From the NCBI GenBank assembly GCA_938008555.1, contig CALLKE010000019.1:1-6642 (forward strand): a stretch of 6,642 bases of DNA, in the 5' to 3' direction. Made by a program: the position numbers and the translations under genes. Below the pieces are notes generated by a model. The model was not told where the DNA came from. It was given only the letters and a program-made list of their open reading frames with translations, and did not search any database. Shown one piece after another: positions 1-5,718 of the stretch. This DNA comes from an uncultured Pedobacter sp. (GTDB lineage Bacteria > Bacteroidota > Bacteroidia > Sphingobacteriales > Sphingobacteriaceae). The number at the start of each line of letters is the position of its first letter. Within the stretch, counting starts at the first letter, position 1.

Positions 1-8
1 AAATCAAT

Positions 9-38
9 TTGAGGTTTTATCCGTATCATGAAAATTAT
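9..38 (+). promoter_or_regulatory. Weak sigma70-like promoter candidate upstream of the ABC-F gene
   Basis: TTGAGG (9-14; 4 of 6 to TTGACA) and AATTAT (33-38; 4 of 6 to TATAAT) are 18 bases apart. A transcript starting near 45 would begin just before the two leader stem-loops. In AT-rich DNA such matches are frequent, so this is only a candidate. Confidence 0.2.
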
Positions 39-49
39 CTCTTAAAGTA

Positions 50-63
50 GCCCTACAAAGGGC
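50..63. promoter_or_regulatory. Small GCCC/GGGC hairpin in the ABC-F leader
   Basis: GCCC (50-53) and GGGC (60-63) can pair around a 6-base loop, directly before the larger stem-loop. GGGC 60-63 could alternatively pair with GCCC at 104-107, near the ribosome-binding site, so two exclusive foldings can be drawn. The stem is only 4 bp and could be chance. Confidence 0.3.
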
Positions 64-64
64 A

Positions 65-94
65 TAAGACAAGAGCCAGCAGGCTTAAGTCTTA
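65..94. promoter_or_regulatory. Long interrupted stem-loop in the ABC-F leader (attenuator, terminator or operator candidate)
   Basis: TAAGAC (65-70) is the exact reverse complement of GTCTTA (89-94). Inside it, after a 2x2 mismatch, GAGCC (73-77) pairs with GGCTT (82-86) with one G-T wobble around the tetraloop AGCA (78-81). The downstream AATTGTT is only weakly T-rich, so a classical intrinsic terminator is not clear. As DNA, the dyad could instead be a repressor operator. The element lies 36 bases before the preferred ABC-F start. Leader-structure control is common for resistance ABC-F genes, but function here is inference. Confidence 0.5.
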
Positions 95-118
95 ATTGTT
101 ACCGCCCCTAAATACTTT

Positions 119-124
119 AAAGAG
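119..124 (+). promoter_or_regulatory. Shine-Dalgarno-like AAAGAG for the ABC-F gene
   Basis: AAAGAG ends immediately before ATG 125, leaving no spacer for that codon, but lies 6 bases before the in-frame ATG at 131. This favours initiation at 131. The match to the anti-SD is modest. Confidence 0.5.
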
Positions 125-130
125 ATGCGT

Positions 131-1552
131 ATGATACATAAACCTATTCAGATCAAAAATCTTAGCCTTTCCTTCCCACATAAAACCTGTTTTGACGATT
201 TTAGTGTGCAAGTCTCCTATGGGAGCCGTATTGCCATTATTGGTCGTAACGGATGTGGAAAAACGACGTTGCTCAAAATATTGAATGGCATGGTGGAGCC
301 TACAAGTGGTGATGTCTTAAGTGCAGCTGATGTGATTATTGGCTTTGTTCCTCAAATTGTTGAAGAATTTGATTCGTTAAGTGGTGGGCAGCGCTTAAAT
401 GCGGCAGTGTCGCAAGCACTGAGCCTTGAGCCTAATATTTTGCTGCTCGATGAGCCAACCAATCATTTAGACAGACATAACCGTAAAAGCCTGATGCGAA
501 TGTTGCAATCTTATCCTGGCACACTCATTGTCGTGTCTCATGATACAGAGTTACTGCGTCATTGTATTGATACCCTATGGCATATCGATAATGGGCAAAT
601 CCGTGTATTTTCCGGCAACTACGATGATTATATCCGCGAAATACGCAAAGCTAGATCCTCCTTAGAGCAAGAAATAACACGCCTCGATCGGCAAAAAAAA
701 GATATGCATCATGCTTTAATGAAAGAGCAAAAACGAGCTGCTAAAAGCAAAGCCAAGGGTGAAAAAAGCATTCACCAAAGAAAATGGCCCACGATTGTAA
801 GCACAGCCAAAGCCGGTAGAGCTGAAGAAACCTCTGGCCGCAAAAAATCTGCTATCGATTATAAAAAACAGGATTTAACCGATCAGCTTTCCAATCTGTG
901 CGTACCTGAAATTATTATGCCAAAATTTTCGCTAAATAGTGCAGATATTGGTGATCGAACGATTGTATCGATTAGTGACGGCAGTGTTGCCTATGGGCAG
1001 CAAGAGCCTCTACTTCAAAAAATCAGTCTATCAATAAGCTCCAGAGATCGTATCGCTATACAAGGTGATAATGCTAGCGGAAAATCAACCTTGATTAAGG
1101 CAATTATGGATGATACCTGTGTTATAAAATCTGGCAACTGGTATGCGCCTAAGATCAGTGATATTGGGTATTTGGATCAGCATTACGGTACCTTGTCTGC
1201 AGAAAAGACCGTATTAGAGACCATTGCTGAATTGGTGCCAACCTGGTCTCATATTGAAGTACGTCGTCACTTGAATGACTTTTTATTTCGTAAAAATGAA
1301 GAGGTCAATACCCTTGTGAGCACGCTTTCCGGTGGAGAAAAAGCAAGGCTCAGCTTGGCACAAATCGCAGCCAAAACACCAAAACTTCTGATTCTTGATG
1401 AAATCACCAACAACCTTGATTTAGAGACGAAAGAACATGTGGTGCAAGTCCTCAAAGCTTATCCCGGCGCCATGATTGTCATCTCTCATGATGCTGATTT
1501 TCTGGAAGAGGTTGGGATTAGTGAAGTGGTGGATGTTGGGAAGTTTAAGTGA
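131..1552 (+). CDS. ABC-F family ATP-binding protein, antibiotic-resistance-like (Vga/Msr/Lsa type architecture)
   Basis: Predicted soluble ABC-F ATPase with two nucleotide-binding domains and no membrane segments; such proteins act in the ribosomal E site, and one branch dislodges ribosome-targeting antibiotics. Counting from the ATG at 125, domain 1 has Walker A GRNGCGKTT (40-48), signature LSGGQ (85-89), Walker B ILLLDE (105-110), PTNHLD and switch His139. Only about 37 residues separate Walker A from the signature, so the helical subdomain is nearly absent, as in Vga(A)-type proteins. A basic, charged interdomain linker (about 170-275) corresponds to the P-site-tRNA interaction motif. Domain 2 has Walker A GDNASGKST (314-322), LSGGE (401-405), LLILDE (421-426) and His455; its usual PTNHLD reads ITNNLD. 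I prefer ATG 131 (473 aa) because AAAGAG at 119-124 sits 6 bases upstream, whereas it abuts ATG 125 (475 aa). It is the only plus-strand gene. The ABC-F call is firm; a resistance role is inferred from architecture and context. Confidence 0.93.
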   Translation: MIHKPIQIKNLSLSFPHKTCFDDFSVQVSYGSRIAIIGRNGCGKTTLLKILNGMVEPTSGDVLSAADVIIGFVPQIVEEFDSLSGGQRLNAAVSQALSLEPNILLLDEPTNHLDRHNRKSLMRMLQSYPGTLIVVSHDTELLRHCIDTLWHIDNGQIRVFSGNYDDYIREIRKARSSLEQEITRLDRQKKDMHHALMKEQKRAAKSKAKGEKSIHQRKWPTIVSTAKAGRAEETSGRKKSAIDYKKQDLTDQLSNLCVPEIIMPKFSLNSADIGDRTIVSISDGSVAYGQQEPLLQKISLSISSRDRIAIQGDNASGKSTLIKAIMDDTCVIKSGNWYAPKISDIGYLDQHYGTLSAEKTVLETIAELVPTWSHIEVRRHLNDFLFRKNEEVNTLVSTLSGGEKARLSLAQIAAKTPKLLILDEITNNLDLETKEHVVQVLKAYPGAMIVISHDADFLEEVGISEVVDVGKFK

Positions 1553-1934
1553 TGGATTTTTCAGAATAAACAGCTTCAATATTATGGCCATCTGGATCAA
1601 TAACAAAAGCTGCATAATATCCATCTTCATACTGAGGCCTAAATCTAGGTTCGCCGTTGCATTTGCCGCCACTCGCAAGTGCACTTTTATAGAAGACATC
1701 GACATCTTCTTTGCAAGACGCATTAAAAGCTAAATGAACATGCTCCGATAAAAGTGATTTTTCATCAAATTGGCGTATTTCAAACATATCGTGAACGCTT
1801 GTTCCATAACCTATAACAATACCTTCAATTTCAAGTACCATATTGTATCCTAAAGCTGCCATAACAGGGCCGTAAAATTTACGGCTTCTTCCTAAATTTT
1901 TGACTTTAATTTGGACGTGGTTAAAAAGCTTCAT
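1545..1934 (-). CDS. VOC (glyoxalase/bleomycin-resistance/dioxygenase fold) family protein
   Basis: This 129-residue cytoplasmic protein has the paired beta-alpha-beta-beta-beta layout of the vicinal-oxygen-chelate superfamily, a single two-module unit expected to work as a dimer. His6 (FNHVQIKV), His67 (EHVHLAF) and Glu120 (GHNIEAVY) stand where VOC metal ligands normally lie. The DPDGHNIE segment near the C terminus is the typical family ending. The superfamily includes glyoxalase I, fosfomycin/bleomycin resistance proteins and dioxygenases; the substrate cannot be deduced here. Its ATG overlaps the TGA of the AAA-type gene (ATGA 1931-1934), and AGAGAG about 9 bases upstream serves as the ribosome-binding site. 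It is the last gene of the operon, and its stop codon lies inside the 3' end of the convergent ABC-F gene. Confidence 0.88.
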   Translation of the reverse strand: MKLFNHVQIKVKNLGRSRKFYGPVMAALGYNMVLEIEGIVIGYGTSVHDMFEIRQFDEKSLLSEHVHLAFNASCKEDVDVFYKSALASGGKCNGEPRFRPQYEDGYYAAFVIDPDGHNIEAVYSEKSIT

Positions 1935-2497
1935 AACACGCTCTCTAAAATAAATTCACATCTCTGTGTAACCGTGAGCCTTTTGGGTACCATAATGATT
2001 TCAAAGCCAAACTCTTTATAAACATCCAGATGAATCTGCTCGAAAATCAAAGCATCTTCATAGCTAATTTTTCTGGCATCGGTATGTTCGATAAACCCTA
2101 GATTTTCAAAAAAGAATATCTGATTCTGGTAAACGCAGTTTTTTAGGCAACGATCAAGTTCATCAAGCAATACAGGTGAAGGCTTAAATTCAAGGCCTTT
2201 CCAATGGGCCAAGTATTTACCAAGAGCATAGGTGCAAAAAGGTGACCGGTCGTAAAACTGGATATTTCCGGTAGAATGCATCTGGCGCTCTTTTTGCATA
2301 AGTGTAATTTTATCGACAAACTCAGGCTCTTCCCATGGCTTTTCTATGCCCTTAGCTTGCTCTTGGCTAATTACATCGGTTGCAGCTTCATGAATGATAG
2401 TATGGCCTAATTTTTCGAGTTCGATGATGACAGACGTTTTTCCACTACCTGGAGTGCCGGTGAATATGAAGCGTTTAATCTGTGCTGTATTATTCAT
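1931..2497 (-). CDS. AAA_28-type P-loop ATPase / predicted small-molecule kinase
   Basis: A 188-residue soluble P-loop protein, the usual size for the AAA_28 (NadR-kinase-like) family. The Walker A is GTPGSGKT (14-21), preceded by a hydrophobic strand (FIFT). Residues 36-48 carry the HEAATDVISQEQA helix typical of this family. YDRSP (82-86) matches the DR(S) segment that nucleoside- and nucleotide-kinase-like proteins use near the substrate. A C-terminal stretch (about 138-168, with Arg142) could form the lid. This resembles a phosphotransferase more than a mechanical AAA+ ATPase; no sensor or arginine-finger architecture is visible. The substrate is unknown. The ATG overlaps the stop of the second OXA gene by ATGA. 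Its ribosome-binding site is weak (GAGCTTG), so expression may depend on coupling to the upstream gene. Phosphorylating a drug would fit the neighbourhood but is speculation. Confidence 0.85.
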   Translation of the reverse strand: MNNTAQIKRFIFTGTPGSGKTSVIIELEKLGHTIIHEAATDVISQEQAKGIEKPWEEPEFVDKITLMQKERQMHSTGNIQFYDRSPFCTYALGKYLAHWKGLEFKPSPVLLDELDRCLKNCVYQNQIFFFENLGFIEHTDARKISYEDALIFEQIHLDVYKEFGFEIIMVPKRLTVTQRCEFILESVL

Positions 2498-3291
2498 TTT
2501 TCAAGCTCGTTAATGAGATACCAAAGCTTATTTAAAGCTTCATTTCTAGCTCTAAATGATGCAAAAATATTTTGTTTTTCATCATCTGTGATGTGACTAG
2601 CAAATACAATTTTTCGATTGCCTTTTTCGATATAGCCAACAAACCACCCATGCTGCAAATCTGTTTTATTGTCATCTTTATCTCTTAATAACCCATTTCC
2701 AGTTTTGCCATAAAGCTTCCAACCGCCTGACAGCTCTTGTATAAACATGATTTTTTTAGTTTTGTCATAGCTCGCTTTGCTGACTGGGAGTTTGTGATCT
2801 ACCAATTTTTGTAAAAATATAGTTTGTTCTTCAGGTGATATCTTGAGTGAGCTAGATAATATCCAAGCATGTGTCAGACCATTGTTTTGACCTTTGTCTC
2901 CTGAAATATCCATATTGCCATAAGCAAATTTTGTTACATAATCCTGGAACTTTTCTGACCCTAGCTTAGTAGTTAAAATCCGTGAATACCATAAGCAACT
3001 ATCTCGCAGCCAAGTTTTTGGATTGTGGTCGCCTTTACAAACACTGATATAAGGATCTGTTCCGGTTGGCAAAGACCACGATGGGTGCGTTTCGTCTTTT
3101 AATATTCCAGAATCAAACCCTATTAAACTCAAAGCAATTTTAAATGTAGATTCAGGCGTGTAAGGAACAGTACAATCACCTTCACTTTGTAAAATCTTAC
3201 TGTTTTCCTTTGCTATAAAACATTGCTCTTTCGCCCATGCAGAGCCAGCGCATAGAACGATGAAGCACAAAAATAAAACAACTTTCTTCAT
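2494..3291 (-). CDS. blaOXA: Class D beta-lactamase (OXA family), divergent second copy
   Basis: Predicted periplasmic serine beta-lactamase of 265 aa with a Sec signal peptide (MKK, hydrophobic core, likely cut after AWA at residue 20). Class D motifs are present: STFK (48-51; nucleophile Ser48, carboxylatable Lys51), YGN (124-126), KTG (196-198) and the omega-loop Trp143. Two changes stand out. The SxV motif reads S98-C-L100. One residue is inserted after Trp143 (HAWILSSSL here against NAWLSSSL in the neighbour). Residues 72-90 also differ strongly from the adjacent copy, including loss of its WKDPQNP Trp. By hand alignment about half of the residues match that copy (roughly 135 of 265). 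It starts 3 bases after the upstream OXA stop with an AGGTTAAGTT ribosome-binding string and overlaps the AAA-type gene by ATGA. All catalytic residues are intact, so it is probably active, but substrate range or deacylation rate may differ. It could also act mainly as a penicillin-binding decoy. Confidence 0.92.
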   Translation of the reverse strand: MKKVVLFLCFIVLCAGSAWAKEQCFIAKENSKILQSEGDCTVPYTPESTFKIALSLIGFDSGILKDETHPSWSLPTGTDPYISVCKGDHNPKTWLRDSCLWYSRILTTKLGSEKFQDYVTKFAYGNMDISGDKGQNNGLTHAWILSSSLKISPEEQTIFLQKLVDHKLPVSKASYDKTKKIMFIQELSGGWKLYGKTGNGLLRDKDDNKTDLQHGWFVGYIEKGNRKIVFASHITDDEKQNIFASFRARNEALNKLWYLINELEK

Positions 3292-3301
3292 AACTTAACC
3301 T
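3288..3301 (-). repeat. Shared junction/ribosome-binding motif, copy 4 (OXA-OXA)
   Basis: AGGTTAAGTTATGA is a one-insertion variant of the same string. It contains the TAA stop of the first OXA gene and the ATG of the second. Confidence 0.5.
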
Positions 3302-4104
3302 TTATTTGAATTTTCAATTTGTTCAATGAGCGGTAGCAATTTCTCTTTGACCTGTTCTTTAGCTCGAGGACCGGCATGCATTTCTTCTTTTTTATCGTCC
3401 ACTATATGATTAACAAAGATGATTTTCTTATCGCCTTTTGCAATCCAGCCGATAAACCAACCATGCTTTATTTCAAGCTTTTGCGTTCTGTCCGCGTTTA
3501 ATAGGTAACCACTTCCTGTTTTGCCATATAACTTCCAGCCGTGAGGAAGGTCTTCAACATAAACAATATTTCTTGTCATACTTTGGGCATGCCTGCTGAC
3601 TGGTAATTTATTTGCAAGCAATTTTTCCAAAAAGACGACTTGTTCTTCTGGTGATATTTCCAAAGAGCTAGACAGCCATGCATTAGTAAGTCCATTATCT
3701 TGGCCTTTATCACCAGAGAGATCTTGATTGCCGTAATTAAATTCTTTCACATAATCTTGAAATTTTTTCATGCCAAGCTGCGGAGTTAAAACCTGCGAAT
3801 ACCATACACAGCTATTTTTCATCCAACTCGTTGGATTCTGAGGATCTTTCCAAGATTCTAGGAATGCTTCATACTCAGGTTTAAACGGCCACTCGGGATG
3901 CATTTCATCTTTTAAAATACCAGCATCATACCCCATGAGAGCTAAAGCTATTTTAAAAGTTGAACAAGGAGAGTAACGTATATTGCAATCGCCTTCTCGT
4001 TTAATAACAACACTGTTGTCCTTGGCTATAAAACAGCTTCCAGCAGCAAAAGCTGTGTTTACGGAGAAGATCATTGAACATAACAATAAAATAACTTTTT
4101 TCAT
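3295..4104 (-). CDS. blaOXA: Class D beta-lactamase (OXA-12/OXA-29-like)
   Basis: Serine beta-lactamase of 269 aa, predicted to be exported to the periplasm and to hydrolyse penicillins through acylation of Ser48. The signal peptide covers residues 1-20 (probable cut after AFA). All class D landmarks are canonical: STFK (48-51), SCV (98-100), YGN (124-126), Trp143 in the omega loop, KTG (195-197) and a C-terminal Arg247. The segments WPFKPEY and WKDPQNP match what I recall of the Aeromonas OXA-12 / Legionella OXA-29 branch rather than the Acinetobacter carbapenemases; this was not tested by alignment. The ATG lies 7 bases after the cyclase stop, and the ribosome-binding string TAGGTAAATT starts with that stop codon. 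It is followed after 3 bases by a divergent paralogue, so the pair is a tandem duplication. Hydrolysis spectrum cannot be read from sequence. Confidence 0.96.
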   Translation of the reverse strand: MKKVILLLCSMIFSVNTAFAAGSCFIAKDNSVVIKREGDCNIRYSPCSTFKIALALMGYDAGILKDEMHPEWPFKPEYEAFLESWKDPQNPTSWMKNSCVWYSQVLTPQLGMKKFQDYVKEFNYGNQDLSGDKGQDNGLTNAWLSSSLEISPEEQVVFLEKLLANKLPVSRHAQSMTRNIVYVEDLPHGWKLYGKTGSGYLLNADRTQKLEIKHGWFIGWIAKGDKKIIFVNHIVDDKKEEMHAGPRAKEQVKEKLLPLIEQIENSNKG

Positions 4105-4114
4105 AATTTACCTA
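4101..4114 (-). repeat. Shared junction/ribosome-binding motif, copy 3 (cyclase-OXA)
   Basis: TAGGTAAATTATGA is identical to copy 2, but here its first three bases are the cyclase TAG stop, so the same string is used in a different reading context. Confidence 0.65.
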
Positions 4115-4798
4115 TTTTTTAATTAATCCAACGAGTCTTACTGGTGCTTCTGTGCCATCTTTAATTTTAATGGGCATGACCATAACAAAGCTTCCGGTCG
4201 GTGGTATACTACCCAGATTTGCTACATTTTCTATGATTATCTTATCCGCACCCAAAAATGTTTTATGAACATTAAAGCCATCTTCTGGGCGATCGGGTGA
4301 AAGTGTATCAATACCAATAGCGCTCACGCCTCGTTCAAGCAAGAGCTCTGCGGCTTCAGATGATACGGATGGGAACACATGGTTGTTATGGTACTTCGAA
4401 GGTGTGTGCCAAAATTTACTCCAGCCAGTTTTAACCATCACGCATGAGCCTTTTGGAATAATCCCATACTTGCTTTCAAAATCCGCTATATCTTGCACGC
4501 TCAAGGAATAACGCTCTAAGCATTTGCCTGATACATCGATGACCACGCACGGCATGATCAAATCATTGACATCCAAATCATGGATGAATCTTCCGCCAGG
4601 AATACAGTGACTTGGCGCATCCATATGCGTGCCGATCCCAGCATGCATTTTAACTTTCATGACACGGAATTTATCTTCACCTTCACAATCAGCATAATCG
4701 ATATGCGCATCATGATTAAAACCGCATCCACCATTCCATGTAGGGATCGTGCTATCAAGTACGTGGGTTAGGTCAATGAGTTTATAGGGGAAAGTCAT
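4112..4798 (-). CDS. Cyclase-family (kynurenine-formamidase-like) metal-dependent hydrolase
   Basis: A 228-residue cytoplasmic protein of the putative cyclase family (PF04199), which includes bacterial arylformamidase KynB and isatin hydrolase. It opens with the typical IDLTHVLDSTIPTWNGG. The metal-binding core is GTHMDAPSH (56-64: His58, Asp60, His64). Further likely ligands His178 (NVHKTFL) and Glu190 are 12 residues apart, the spacing expected for KynB. The C terminus (PTGSFVMVMPIKIKDG...APVRLVGLI) is standard. The usual first ligand in HxGTHxD, four residues before His58, is Gly54 here, and the nearest His is His52 (HAGIGTH), so the metal site may be modified. No other tryptophan-degradation gene is nearby, so formamidase activity should not be assumed; hydrolysis of another amide or lactam is equally possible. 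It overlaps the TPR gene by ATGA. Confidence 0.9.
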   Translation of the reverse strand: MTFPYKLIDLTHVLDSTIPTWNGGCGFNHDAHIDYADCEGEDKFRVMKVKMHAGIGTHMDAPSHCIPGGRFIHDLDVNDLIMPCVVIDVSGKCLERYSLSVQDIADFESKYGIIPKGSCVMVKTGWSKFWHTPSKYHNNHVFPSVSSEAAELLLERGVSAIGIDTLSPDRPEDGFNVHKTFLGADKIIIENVANLGSIPPTGSFVMVMPIKIKDGTEAPVRLVGLIKK

Positions 4799-4808
4799 AA
4801 TTTACCTA
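4795..4808 (-). repeat. Shared junction/ribosome-binding motif, copy 2 (TPR-cyclase)
   Basis: TAGGTAAATTATGA is identical over 14 bases to the cyclase-OXA junction at 4101-4114. Here AGG lies inside the TPR coding end and the two genes overlap by ATGA. Confidence 0.65.
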
Positions 4809-5718
4809 ATTCTAATAATCGCTGGATTCTTTTGGGGTATAGTTTTTTCATCCACGCATCTTTAGACAAGTCTTCATAAGCGAGGCACGCATATTTTTGG
4901 CTGTGCTGCTCATATTCTTTTGCAAAATAGATTTCAGCAAGTTCTTCGTAAACAAGGCCACGTCCAACGTAAATCAATTCCATTGGCAATAAGCCTTGAT
5001 CGGATATTTTTTCGTATTCTTTTAAGAGATCATTTTGGATATCCAAGGCTTGATCCAGTTTATTTAAACCACGTAATGCTCTACCCATTCCCCAAAGAGC
5101 ACCACGAATAACGATCTGGTCTCCGCGCTCTTCAGCATGGGCTTTACACTTGTCGAAAGCTTGCAGAGCCTCCTGATATTTTTCTGCCTCTATATAATTT
5201 TGCGCCAAATTGTTATAAATAGGGCCAAGCCATGCATGGCAGCGCTCATCTTTTGTTTGTTCAGCTAAATTAATCGCACGTTTATTCCATTCGATTTTGC
5301 CTTCTGTGTGCTTTTCTACAATAGCAACCATATGGCTTGCGTTAACTGTATGAAAATCAAATTCAGGGCTTGATTTCGATAAATCATAAGATTGAATAAA
5401 AAAAGATAATGCCTGATCCAATCTATCACTCTGGTGATAAACTCTGCCTCTTTCAAGTAACAATCTTATTTTAGCTAATTGATACTGAGGATCTAATAAT
5501 CTTTCAGCCTCATTTAAAGTCTGGTGTGCTATATCAAACTTTTGTTGCATCGCTTGAGCTAAAGCAATTTGAGATAGTATTTGTAAATAGACTGATTTAT
5601 CAGCACATTTTTCTGCTTCAGGAAGTAATGCGGACAAGTTTCTTTCTATATCAACAGGATTGCCCACGAACAGTTCATCAAAACTATCTAACTGAGATTT
5701 ATTAAGGTTTTCGTTCAT
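4795..5718 (-). CDS. Tetratricopeptide-repeat protein, cytoplasmic
   Basis: A 307-residue, all-helical protein without signal peptide or membrane segment. Helix-turn-helix pairs of TPR type are recognisable at about 43-76, 81-114, 163-199, 204-237 and 254-285. The clearest are IYNNLAQNYIEAEKYQEALQ and ALWGMGRALRGLNKLDQALD, with the expected small and aromatic residues at repeat positions. TPR arrays are protein-binding scaffolds; no enzymatic or DNA-binding domain is attached, so the partner is unknown. The open frame extends up to a GTG at 5745, but I choose ATG 5718. It forms the same ATGA stop/start overlap as the neighbouring genes, GAAGAGG lies upstream, and the GTG has no convincing ribosome-binding site and would overlap the GNAT gene by 31 bases. 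Placed amid resistance-like enzymes, it might scaffold or regulate them, but nothing in the sequence demonstrates this. Confidence 0.85.
   Translation of the reverse strand: MNENLNKSQLDSFDELFVGNPVDIERNLSALLPEAEKCADKSVYLQILSQIALAQAMQQKFDIAHQTLNEAERLLDPQYQLAKIRLLLERGRVYHQSDRLDQALSFFIQSYDLSKSSPEFDFHTVNASHMVAIVEKHTEGKIEWNKRAINLAEQTKDERCHAWLGPIYNNLAQNYIEAEKYQEALQAFDKCKAHAEERGDQIVIRGALWGMGRALRGLNKLDQALDIQNDLLKEYEKISDQGLLPMELIYVGRGLVYEELAEIYFAKEYEQHSQKYACLAYEDLSKDAWMKKLYPKRIQRLLELGKL

Noticed and set aside
1267..1723. Minus-strand open frames opposite the ABC-F and VOC gene ends (1267-1455, 1421-1723)
   Set aside because: They are antisense or out-of-frame shadows of well-supported genes, with low-complexity translations and no recognisable domain.
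1476..1733. Plus-strand 85-codon frame spanning the ABC-F 3' end and the antisense of the VOC gene
   Set aside because: The first part is out of frame with ABC-F and the rest is antisense to a clear VOC protein; no ribosome-binding site or domain supports it.
2494..3291. Possible lipoprotein signal (VLC near residue 14) in the second OXA protein
   Set aside because: The residue before Cys is Leu, not Gly/Ala/Ser, so the lipobox fails; cleavage after AWA fits an ordinary signal peptide.
4580..5111. Plus-strand frames at 4580-4771 and 4920-5111
   Set aside because: Both are antisense to the cyclase and TPR genes, short and without protein-like composition.
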